Part shown: piece after piece, positions 1 to 5,892 of the stretch
Layout of the letters: each line of letters begins with the position of its first letter
How positions within the stretch are numbered: position 1 is the first letter of the stretch
Virus record (IMG/VR): IMGVR_UViG_3300044991_002496
Span: 1 to 37,920 of that record
Source: a virus
Direction: 5' to 3' (one strand)
DNA length: 37,920 nucleotides
Translations under genes and position numbers: made by a program
Notes under the pieces: generated by a model
The model's input: only the letters and a program-made list of their open reading frames with translations
What the model was told of the DNA's origin: nothing
Database searches by the model: none

Positions 1-2
1 TA

Positions 3-203
3 TATCGTTATAAGACGGTAACAGCTACAGTAACTGACCTTAAATTTAATGCTTCACAAATATCTGGTTCATTTGGTTTAAATACAATACCAGCTGGAGT
101 AGATGTATTCGGTAGTATAACTGAGATTACACAATCATCTGGTGTAGGTATTGCATATTATGGTATACCTGAATTTAATATAAATACTGGGCAATCGTAT
201 TAA
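3..203 (+). CDS. 3' end of an unidentified phage protein (truncated by window edge)
   Basis: An open frame runs in from the left edge and stops at a TAA (201-203) followed at once by a second TAA. The visible 66 residues are rich in Thr, Ser, Gly and Ile, include the stretch IPAGVDVFGSITEI, and contain no Cys. That composition suggests a beta-rich structural protein. Its place directly before the gp22/gp23 pair would fit a head or tail protein, but no family is recognisable from the fragment. The strong terminator just downstream separates it from the capsid genes. The reading frame is fairly sure; the function is unknown. Confidence 0.6.
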   Translation, partial: YRYKTVTATVTDLKFNASQISGSFGLNTIPAGVDVFGSITEITQSSGVGIAYYGIPEFNINTGQSY

Positions 204-204
204 T

Positions 205-230
205 AAAAGGTGGTTTATCCATCTTTTTTT
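205..230 (+). terminator. Rho-independent terminator after the first gene
   Basis: The stem GGTGG (209-213) pairs with CCATC (219-223, one G-U pair) around the loop TTTAT. AAAA before it can pair with the first Ts of a seven-T run (224-230). It begins two bases after the stop codon of the upstream gene. Confidence 0.6.
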
Positions 231-290
231 ATGTATTTTAAAAAAAACTAAAGAAAATTATACATTTTTTATCGTTTTCTAAAAAATATG

Positions 291-301
291 TATATTTATC
301 T
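291..301 (+). promoter_or_regulatory. Putative late promoter motif (TATATTTATCT) for the scaffold/capsid genes
   Basis: This is one of six copies of the TATAYTTATA-type motif, one in each intergenic gap of 50 bases or more. It lies 141 bases before the scaffold ATG, much farther than the other five copies, leaving a long leader. It resembles the AT-rich T4 late promoter and loosely the TAnnTTTG -7 box of Bacteroidota. The promoter role is inferred from recurrence and position only. Confidence 0.45.
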
Positions 302-309
302 TTGTTAAT

Positions 310-405
310 AACCCATTCTTATGGGTTTATTGGTTAATGAATACTCACCTATATGTGTAGTTACCGAACAACCAATTCAAAACCAACTACATTGAGGTTC
401 CTCAA
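310..405 (+). other. Structured 5' leader of the scaffold-capsid transcript
   Basis: Three inverted repeats lie between the promoter-like motif and the scaffold start. AACCCAT (310-316) pairs perfectly with ATGGGTT (321-327) around TCTT. GTAGTT (357-362) pairs with AACTAC (385-390). TTGAGG (392-397) pairs with CCTCAA (400-405). None is followed by a T tract, so they do not look like terminators. They could stabilise the capsid mRNA or control translation. No known riboswitch class is recognised. Confidence 0.4.
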
Positions 406-442
406 ATAACTTCAGAAAATTTTAAAAAACACGGTAAAAGAA

Positions 443-1465
443 ATGGCAAATTCAAAATTGTTAAAAGAAGCAATTGCTGATGCCAAGGCTGTAAGGGAAA
501 CCGCTATCGCTAACGCTAAAATCGCATTAGAGGAAGCTTTTACTCCACGTTTACAATCTATCCTATCAAGAAAGCTACAAGCTGAAATGGAAGGTGAAGA
601 GGAAGAAACTATGGAAGAAGAGATGGACTCAATGGATTTAGACATGGGTGATGACGAAGAACAAACTGCTATGGTAAGCAATGAAGAAGAAGCTACTGAT
701 GTTGTTGAAGAAGAGGAAACAGAAATGGACTCTGAAGAAGCAATGGAAGAAGCTGAAGGGTATGATGACCCGACTAACGCTGATGACGCATCAATGTCTG
801 AAGAAGATGAGATGGGTGAAGATGAGTTAGATTTAGAAGAAATCATCAGAGAACTTGAAATGGGTATGGACTCTGAAGAAGAGGAAGTAACTGAAGAAGA
901 AGAAATGGAAATTGCTCCCGAAGAAGCTCCTGTAGCTGAAGAGGAAGAAATGGAAATGGGTTCTGAAGAAGAAGCTCCTGTATCTGAAGAAGAAGATGAA
1001 ATCGACTTAGAGGAAATCCTTAGAGAAATGGGTTACGGGGATGATGAGGAAGTAACTGAAGGTGAAGAAGAAGTTGTTGATAACTCTGCAGAATTAGAAG
1101 CAGAATTAGAAGAAGCTTATTCAGTAATCAAAAAATTACAATCTACAATCAACGAAGTAAACTTATTGAACGCAAAATTACTTTACGCTAACAAATTGTT
1201 TAGAGGTTATAATTTAACTAACGAGCAAAAAGGTAAAGTTGTAGAAAATCTTGACAGAACAACTTCTGTTAGAGAAGTAAAATTAGTTTTCGCAACGTTA
1301 TCAGAATCAATGAACTTTACAGGTACTGAAAGAAAAGCTAAAAGAGCAATCGCTGAAAGCGTAGCATCTAAGCCAACTCGTTCAACTGCACCTAAGAAAG
1401 AAATCATTTCTGAGAACACAAATCTAATGGCTGCAAGATTCAAAGAACTTGCAAACATTAAATAA
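443..1465 (+). CDS. gp22: Prohead core scaffolding protein, T4 gp22-like
   Basis: This would be the internal scaffold around which the capsid shell assembles, normally degraded later by the prohead protease. The 340-residue protein begins with a basic/helical segment (1-45). A very acidic middle (about 50-215) follows, dominated by Glu and Asp. Then comes a coiled-coil-like stretch (about 215-252) containing NLLNAKLLYANKLF, a motif typical of gp22 proteins, and a basic C-terminus ending in KELANIK. The acidic part holds an internal duplication: DELDLEEIIRE (127-137) and DEIDLEEILRE (185-195). Several L-x-E or I-x-E triplets are potential protease sites. It sits directly before the major capsid gene, as in T4. 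The ATG at 443 has no clear Shine-Dalgarno, only an A-rich leader. The prohead protease gene (gp21) is not in this window. Confidence 0.85.
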   Translation: MANSKLLKEAIADAKAVRETAIANAKIALEEAFTPRLQSILSRKLQAEMEGEEEETMEEEMDSMDLDMGDDEEQTAMVSNEEEATDVVEEEETEMDSEEAMEEAEGYDDPTNADDASMSEEDEMGEDELDLEEIIRELEMGMDSEEEEVTEEEEMEIAPEEAPVAEEEEMEMGSEEEAPVSEEEDEIDLEEILREMGYGDDEEVTEGEEEVVDNSAELEAELEEAYSVIKKLQSTINEVNLLNAKLLYANKLFRGYNLTNEQKGKVVENLDRTTSVREVKLVFATLSESMNFTGTERKAKRAIAESVASKPTRSTAPKKEIISENTNLMAARFKELANIK

Positions 1466-1503
1466 TTTATTTATTAACAAACACATTAAAAAAGAAAAAT
1501 AAA

Positions 1504-3144
1504 ATGGCAAATTTCGATTTATCTAAGTTAATGGAAGGAAAGAACCCACAATCGGTTATGTTGAACGAAACTCGTCAACTTAAATCAAAATGGGAAAAAA
1601 CTGGACTTCTTGAAGGCTTAAAGACAAAAGACCAAAGTGCAATGGCTGTACTTTTGGAAAACCAAGCAAAACAATTGCTTGATGAAGCAACACAAACTGG
1701 TGTTGGTGCAAACTCTGAAGAGTGGAGCGGTGTAGCTTTACCTTTAGTAAGAAGAATCTTCGGTGAGATTGCTTCTAAAGAATTCGTTAGTGTACAACCT
1801 ATGAACTTACCTTCTGGACTTGTATTCTATTTGGATTTCAAATATGGTACTGCTCAAGGTGGTAACCCAACTTTCTCTGGAAAATCACTTTTTGGTGGTA
1901 ACGGACAAGATTCTGCTGCTGGTGCTGGTTTCGGTACTACTGCAGTAGCTGAAAATGGTTTATATGGTGAAGGTAGATTCGGATACACAGTAAATGATGT
2001 AACTGCATCTTTCGCTCACTCTGCAATCACTTATACTTCAGCATCTTGGGCTGATGTAGGATTTACATCTGAACTTTCTGCTTCTGTAGCAGCTGGACAA
2101 GTGCATAAAGCAACTTTCACAGCTCCAACAACAGCTGATTTAGATGGTGTACGTTCATTTAACGTAGCAAGTGGTTCACTTACTAACTTAAATCAATTCC
2201 ACAAAGTATCTGGAGCTAACTTAGTAATGTTCGTATCAGCATCTGCTGGTTTACAAACTGCTAAAACTGCTGCACAAACTGTAGTATTAACTTACTCAGT
2301 TGTACCAAATGATTACTCTAGAGGTGATTTTGAAGATGGTAAAAACTCTGGTAAAAGAGCAGATACTGAAGGAACAATCGGAACTGATATCGATATTCCT
2401 GAGGTTGACTTAGAATTGAAATCAGAGGCTATCGTTGCTAAGACTCGTAAGTTGAAAGCAGTATGGACTCCTGAATTGGCGCAAGATTTGAACGCTTACC
2501 ACTCAATTGACGCTGAAGCGGAATTAACTTCTATGTTATCTGATTATATCTCTTTAGAGATTGACTTAGAAATCTTAGATATGTTAAAATCAAACGCTTT
2601 AACTACTGAGTATTGGTCAGCAACTATTGGTGAAGAATACAATGCAGCATCAGGCGTATGGTCTGGAGCAGCAACTGGAATGGCTTACCAAAAGAATACT
2701 TGGTTCCAAACTTTAGGTACTAAATTAAACAAAGTATCTAACAAAATTCACCAATTGACATTAAGAGGTGGAGCTAACTTCGTTGTTGCTTCTCCTGATG
2801 TATGTACTATCTTAGAATCGATTCCTGCATTTACAGTGAACGCTGATAAGGATTCTGCATCTTTCGCAGCTGGTGTAACGCAAGTTGGTGCTATCGCTAA
2901 TAGATACACTGTTTACAAAAACCCTTACATGACTTCAAACGAAATCTTGTTAGGATTCAGAGGTTCAAACTTCTTGGAAACTGGAGCTGTTTACGCACCA
3001 TACGTTCCATTAATTATGACTCCTTTGGTGTATGACCCAACAAACTTTACTCCTCGTAGAGGTGTAATGACAAGATACGCTAAGAAAATGGTTCGTCCTG
3101 AGTACTACGGTCGTATTTTTGTTAAAGATTTAGCTTCTATTTAA
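1504..3144 (+). CDS. gp23: Major capsid protein, T4 gp23-like
   Basis: This is the main shell protein of the phage head. The 546-residue length is close to T4 gp23 (521). Residues about 98-115 carry the QPMNLPSG block followed by a beta strand, as in gp23. Residues about 311-345 match the family core TRKLKAVWTPELAQDL followed by DAEAEL. Near 420 is GGANFVVASPDV, and the C-terminus RIFVKDLASI resembles the T4 end. A likely prohead-protease site, L-D-E, ends at Glu61 and corresponds to the T4 cleavage at Glu65. Residues about 155-300 are a Ser/Thr/Ala-rich insert that probably forms a surface domain. The gene follows the scaffold after 38 bases, has an A-rich leader without Shine-Dalgarno, and is closed by a strong terminator. 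Confidence 0.93.
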   Translation: MANFDLSKLMEGKNPQSVMLNETRQLKSKWEKTGLLEGLKTKDQSAMAVLLENQAKQLLDEATQTGVGANSEEWSGVALPLVRRIFGEIASKEFVSVQPMNLPSGLVFYLDFKYGTAQGGNPTFSGKSLFGGNGQDSAAGAGFGTTAVAENGLYGEGRFGYTVNDVTASFAHSAITYTSASWADVGFTSELSASVAAGQVHKATFTAPTTADLDGVRSFNVASGSLTNLNQFHKVSGANLVMFVSASAGLQTAKTAAQTVVLTYSVVPNDYSRGDFEDGKNSGKRADTEGTIGTDIDIPEVDLELKSEAIVAKTRKLKAVWTPELAQDLNAYHSIDAEAELTSMLSDYISLEIDLEILDMLKSNALTTEYWSATIGEEYNAASGVWSGAATGMAYQKNTWFQTLGTKLNKVSNKIHQLTLRGGANFVVASPDVCTILESIPAFTVNADKDSASFAAGVTQVGAIANRYTVYKNPYMTSNEILLGFRGSNFLETGAVYAPYVPLIMTPLVYDPTNFTPRRGVMTRYAKKMVRPEYYGRIFVKDLASI

Positions 3145-3167
3145 TAGAAACTTAATTTTATAGAATT

Positions 3168-3196
3168 AGAGGGATAGGAAACTATCCCTCTTTTTT
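3168..3196 (+). terminator. Strong Rho-independent terminator after the capsid gene
   Basis: GAGGGATAG (3169-3177) pairs perfectly with CTATCCCTC (3182-3190) around a GAAA tetraloop, followed by six Ts. A nearly identical hairpin occurs at 4650-4679. Confidence 0.93.
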
Positions 3197-3217
3197 ATGC
3201 GGTTTTGTTAAAACTCT

Positions 3218-3228
3218 TATACTTATAA
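3218..3228 (+). promoter_or_regulatory. Putative promoter motif (TATACTTATAA) for the zinc-ribbon gene
   Basis: A copy of the recurrent motif lies directly between the capsid terminator and the next ATG, ending 14 bases before that start. The terminator-then-motif order supports a new transcription start here, although the leader would be very short. Confidence 0.5.
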
Positions 3229-3242
3229 TAAAGTAGAATTTT

Positions 3243-3446
3243 ATGGCTTTACCCTGCCCCGCATGTAAACAACCACTTGGTTTAACTTTACAATTTATTA
3301 TAAAGCATCCAGTGATGGCATGCCCACATTGTGAAGTTATAATGGATTTTACTGTAAATGAAGAAATTAAAAAAAGTTTTACGGAAGCAATTTCGGAAAT
3401 AGATAAAATAAAAAAGAAATATAAGGGTATGGTTAAATTTTCATAA
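3243..3446 (+). CDS. Small zinc-ribbon-like protein
   Basis: The 67-residue protein has two Cys pairs, CPAC (Cys5, Cys8) and CPHC (Cys27, Cys30). Their spacing is that of a compact zinc ribbon. A Lys/Glu/Ile-rich helical tail (about 40-65) follows. The four Cys would bind one Zn ion; whether the ribbon contacts nucleic acid or protein cannot be told. It lies alone between the capsid terminator and the next promoter-like motif, so it may be its own transcription unit. A short inverted repeat just after it (AAAGC/GCTTT) is too weak to call a terminator. It could be a small head protein or a regulator made late. No family name is assigned. Confidence 0.7.
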   Translation: MALPCPACKQPLGLTLQFIIKHPVMACPHCEVIMDFTVNEEIKKSFTEAISEIDKIKKKYKGMVKFS

Positions 3447-3471
3447 AGCTATTTGCTTTCAAAAAATACTA

Positions 3472-3482
3472 CATACTTATAA
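3472..3482 (+). promoter_or_regulatory. Putative promoter motif (CATACTTATAA) for the DUF2589-type pair
   Basis: This copy of the recurrent motif ends 44 bases before the ATG at 3527, in the 80-base gap after the zinc-ribbon gene. Only its first base differs from the copy at 3218. Confidence 0.5.
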
Positions 3483-3526
3483 ACAACTTTGGTTACGTTA
3501 AACTAATATAAAAAAAAATAAATTTT

Positions 3527-4129
3527 ATGGCATCAATCGCAGACCAGTTCGCAGGTCTTCCAATAGAAGAACTAATTGTTTCTCCTATTATTGGAATGGC
3601 TAAAGGGCAAGCAAAATTAAATGAAGTAACTTGGAAGTACATTTCTGAAGTTGCTTTCGTAAAAGATGAAAAGACAGGTAAAACATCTGCTCGTTCATTA
3701 GACGTAGAAATGAATCGTGTTGTTACTAACGCAGATACAGGTGAACAAGAAATACAAAAATTGTATAGTAAAGTTCCAATGTTACCATTAGTACCACTAC
3801 CATCATTGGCTATTACATCAGCGGACATCGAATTCGCTATGGAAGTTAAAACATCTGAAGCATCGAAGGATACATCAGCTAGTGAAAACAGCTATGAAAT
3901 GTCTGCAGGTGGAAAATGGTGGGGAATGAGCTTTAACGCTAAAGTAGCAGGTAAAGTTTCAACCAACAAAGAAAACACTCGTTCAACTGATAACTCAGCA
4001 AAATACAATGTAAAAGTACATGCTGAGCAATTACCAGCAACTGAAGGTATGTTGAAATTATCTGATTACCTAACTCAAATGTTAGAGCCATCGTTAATTC
4101 CATTCGGAGAAGGTACTGCAGCTAAGTAA
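3527..4129 (+). CDS. DUF2589-type protein
   Basis: The 200-residue protein has the layout of DUF2589 proteins. It has an N-terminal helical segment with LPIEELIVSPIIGMAKGQAK (about 11-30). A beta-strand region follows with paired acidic strands and the phrase SADIEFAMEVKTSE (about 98-111). A Ser/Thr/Lys-rich linker and a C-terminal part (about 165-200) complete it. There is no signal peptide or membrane helix. DUF2589 has no established function in my knowledge. The next gene looks like a partner of related design, 26 bases downstream. The pair lies between head and fibre genes, which suggests a virion or assembly role, but this is only context. The family call is from pattern recognition. 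Confidence 0.65.
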   Translation: MASIADQFAGLPIEELIVSPIIGMAKGQAKLNEVTWKYISEVAFVKDEKTGKTSARSLDVEMNRVVTNADTGEQEIQKLYSKVPMLPLVPLPSLAITSADIEFAMEVKTSEASKDTSASENSYEMSAGGKWWGMSFNAKVAGKVSTNKENTRSTDNSAKYNVKVHAEQLPATEGMLKLSDYLTQMLEPSLIPFGEGTAAK

Positions 4130-4155
4130 TAATTAAACAATAAAGGTTATATATT

Positions 4156-4632
4156 ATGGCAAGATTAAATGTAGAGGAACTAGTTGGCGGTCTGTTAGAG
4201 GCCGCCATGGTTTCTCAAGGTATAAGTGAAAGACAGCATATTAATGCTCTCCGAAACTATTTCAATGAAGATGGTACACCCAAAACTACTTCCTTTAATA
4301 TAGGTGGTAGGGATATGATTGTTCCTCTTTATATTTTAGCAGACCACTCATCTATTGGGTTGGAAGAATTAGATATTGAGTTCTCTTGTAGACTTATATT
4401 TGGTGATGAAGAAAAGGAAGTTTCCAATCTTAAAAAATCTCTATTGGGGTTATTTAAGAAAAAGGGATACGAACACAATATCAAAGGTATTGAGGTTGAT
4501 TCCGGTTACAATCCAAGTGAAGCTGGTATGGCTAAGATTAAAGTAAAATTTAAGGCAGATGAAAAGCCGGAAGCGGTTAGTCGATTAATTGATGAATATA
4601 TTAAAAATTTGGAAGACCCGAATCAAAAATAA
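4156..4632 (+). CDS. DUF2589-like partner protein
   Basis: The 158-residue protein starts with a helix (LNVEELVGGLLEAAMVSQGI) that parallels the start of the preceding DUF2589-type protein. Next comes IVPLYILADHSSIGLEELDI, comparable to the 'PLVPLPSLAITSADIEF' stretch of its neighbour, and then a beta-rich segment with Lys-rich turns. The C-terminal 40 residues again form acidic/basic strands and a helix. Shared layout and close spacing suggest a paralogous or interacting pair made from one transcript. A terminator almost identical to that after the capsid gene ends the unit. Function unknown. Confidence 0.65.
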   Translation: MARLNVEELVGGLLEAAMVSQGISERQHINALRNYFNEDGTPKTTSFNIGGRDMIVPLYILADHSSIGLEELDIEFSCRLIFGDEEKEVSNLKKSLLGLFKKKGYEHNIKGIEVDSGYNPSEAGMAKIKVKFKADEKPEAVSRLIDEYIKNLEDPNQK

Positions 4633-4649
4633 AATTTTATTATAAAATC

Positions 4650-4679
4650 AGAGGGATAGGGAACTATTCCTCTTTTTTT
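4650..4679 (+). terminator. Rho-independent terminator, near-copy of the capsid terminator
   Basis: GAGGGATAG (4651-4659) pairs with CTATTCCTC (4664-4672, one G-U pair) around GGAA, followed by seven Ts. The stem and the following ATGC match the hairpin at 3168-3196 almost base for base. Confidence 0.92.
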
Positions 4680-4708
4680 ATGCTTTTTTTTCCATTACTA
4701 AATTTTAC

Positions 4709-4719
4709 AATATTTATAA
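4709..4719 (+). promoter_or_regulatory. Putative promoter motif (AATATTTATAA) for the first fibre cluster
   Basis: A copy of the recurrent motif lies after the second terminator, ending 19 bases before the ATG at 4739. It would drive the genes from 4739 to 11402, among which no further terminator or long gap is seen. Confidence 0.5.
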
Positions 4720-4738
4720 GTATTAAACATCAATTATA

Positions 4739-5122
4739 ATGGCAGCAGGAAGATACTCATTTGTAATAGAGCAAGGAGCAACAACTAATTTTCAAATTGA
4801 TTGGACCGATGAAAGTGGTTCGGCAATTGATTTGAGTGGTTATCATGCGAGAATGCAAATACGTCCGCACGTAGAGTCAACAACAACATTGTTATCACTA
4901 TCATCATCACTTTCGGATAGTTGTGGAACGGGTATTAATCTAAGTGGTTCAAATGGTATAACACCAATACAAAGTGGTTCAATAGGTATCTATATATCAG
5001 CATATTCATCATCTTTATTAGATTTTGGTGAAGCAGTTTATGATTTAGAAGTGGTTAAAGGGTGTGAAGTTACGAGATTATTGGAAGGTAAAGTTAAATT
5101 ATCTAAAAACGTAACGAGATAA
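4739..5122 (+). CDS. Small baseplate/fibre-associated protein of the type seen in T4-like marine phages
   Basis: The 127-residue protein opens with GRYSFVIEQGATTNFQIDW, then IDLSGYHARMQIRP and a Ser-rich middle, and closes with a strand (YDLEVVKG) and a basic end. The EQGAT...IDLSGY...MQIRP order recalls short structural proteins of T4-like cyanophages. It also resembles the N-terminal beta domain of BppU-type baseplate proteins. It would be an all-beta protein without membrane segments. It is the first gene of the fibre cluster and is separated from the next by one base, so translation is likely coupled. The precise place in the virion is inferred. Confidence 0.65.
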   Translation: MAAGRYSFVIEQGATTNFQIDWTDESGSAIDLSGYHARMQIRPHVESTTTLLSLSSSLSDSCGTGINLSGSNGITPIQSGSIGIYISAYSSSLLDFGEAVYDLEVVKGCEVTRLLEGKVKLSKNVTR

Positions 5123-5123
5123 A

Positions 5124-5888
5124 ATGGCAATAAAAGTAACACAAAATTTAACAAAAGTAACTATATCATCGGTTGGTGTTCAAGGACCAAAAGGAGATTC
5201 TGCACAAGATAGTGATTTATCTTTCTTAGTAACAACATCTTCTTTTAATGATTATACAGCATCACAAGCCACATTAAATAATAAATTTGCAATCACAGGT
5301 TCGAATACCTTTAGAGGTGAGCAAGTTATAAGTGGCTCAATCCTAATTAGTGGTTCATTAGTACCGGCAACTGGACAAGGAACATTCACATCTTCATTTA
5401 GTTTAGGTTCACCATCAAATGCTTGGAAAGACCTTTATATATCACAAGGTTCAATTATTTTCGTAGATGCGGTAACGCAAGAAACTTCATCATTTTCAAT
5501 TGAGAATAATGCTGGTGGACAAAAGACTGTAAAATATACGGCAGCACTAACAGCATCGGCTTATTTAGGAGATGGTAGACAACTAACAAATTTATCAGCA
5601 AATACAAATTGGAATAACACATACGATTCATATTTAATAAGAAAAACAGAACAATTAACTTTTTCGGGAGATTATATTTTAGAAAACGGATTTTTATTAA
5701 TTGAAGGTGGTGATGAAGAAGTAGAATACTCCGCAAACAAATCATTCAAAAAAGAAGGAACACTATTTATAGGTGGAAATCTATTACTTAAAGATAGTGT
5801 TATTGAAAATAATGGTAAGATAAGTGTGGGTGGAGAAGTTATATTAATAGGTAATTCATCAATAGACGGAACAGGAACAATAATATAA
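5124..5888 (+). CDS. Short tail fibre protein
   Basis: The 254-residue protein starts with a conserved-looking head, including VQGPKGDS at about 19-26, one collagen-type Gly-Pro-Lys-Gly step common in phage fibres. The middle carries ITGSNTF, VISGSILISGSL and LGDGRQLTNL, the same beta-strand vocabulary as the giant fibre at 24133-36117. Residues about 165-254 form a run of short strands with regular Gly-Asn turns (IGGNLLLKDS, ISVGGEVILIGN), suggesting a small beta-helix. The start follows the stop of the previous gene by one base. Its role is probably a baseplate-proximal fibre or connector. No enzymatic motif is visible. Confidence 0.7.
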   Translation: MAIKVTQNLTKVTISSVGVQGPKGDSAQDSDLSFLVTTSSFNDYTASQATLNNKFAITGSNTFRGEQVISGSILISGSLVPATGQGTFTSSFSLGSPSNAWKDLYISQGSIIFVDAVTQETSSFSIENNAGGQKTVKYTAALTASAYLGDGRQLTNLSANTNWNNTYDSYLIRKTEQLTFSGDYILENGFLLIEGGDEEVEYSANKSFKKEGTLFIGGNLLLKDSVIENNGKISVGGEVILIGNSSIDGTGTII

Positions 5889-5892
5889 AAAT

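Noticed and set aside
412-846. A 144-residue Ser-rich open frame on the - strand across the scaffold gene
   Set aside because: It is the reverse reading of Glu-rich GAA/GAG codons (Ser TTC/CTC-type frames), has no leader or neighbour on that strand, and the + frame is a clear gp22-like protein.
3446-3461. Small inverted repeat AAAGC/GCTTT after the zinc-ribbon gene as a terminator
   Set aside because: The stem has only five pairs and is followed by A-rich sequence, not a T run.
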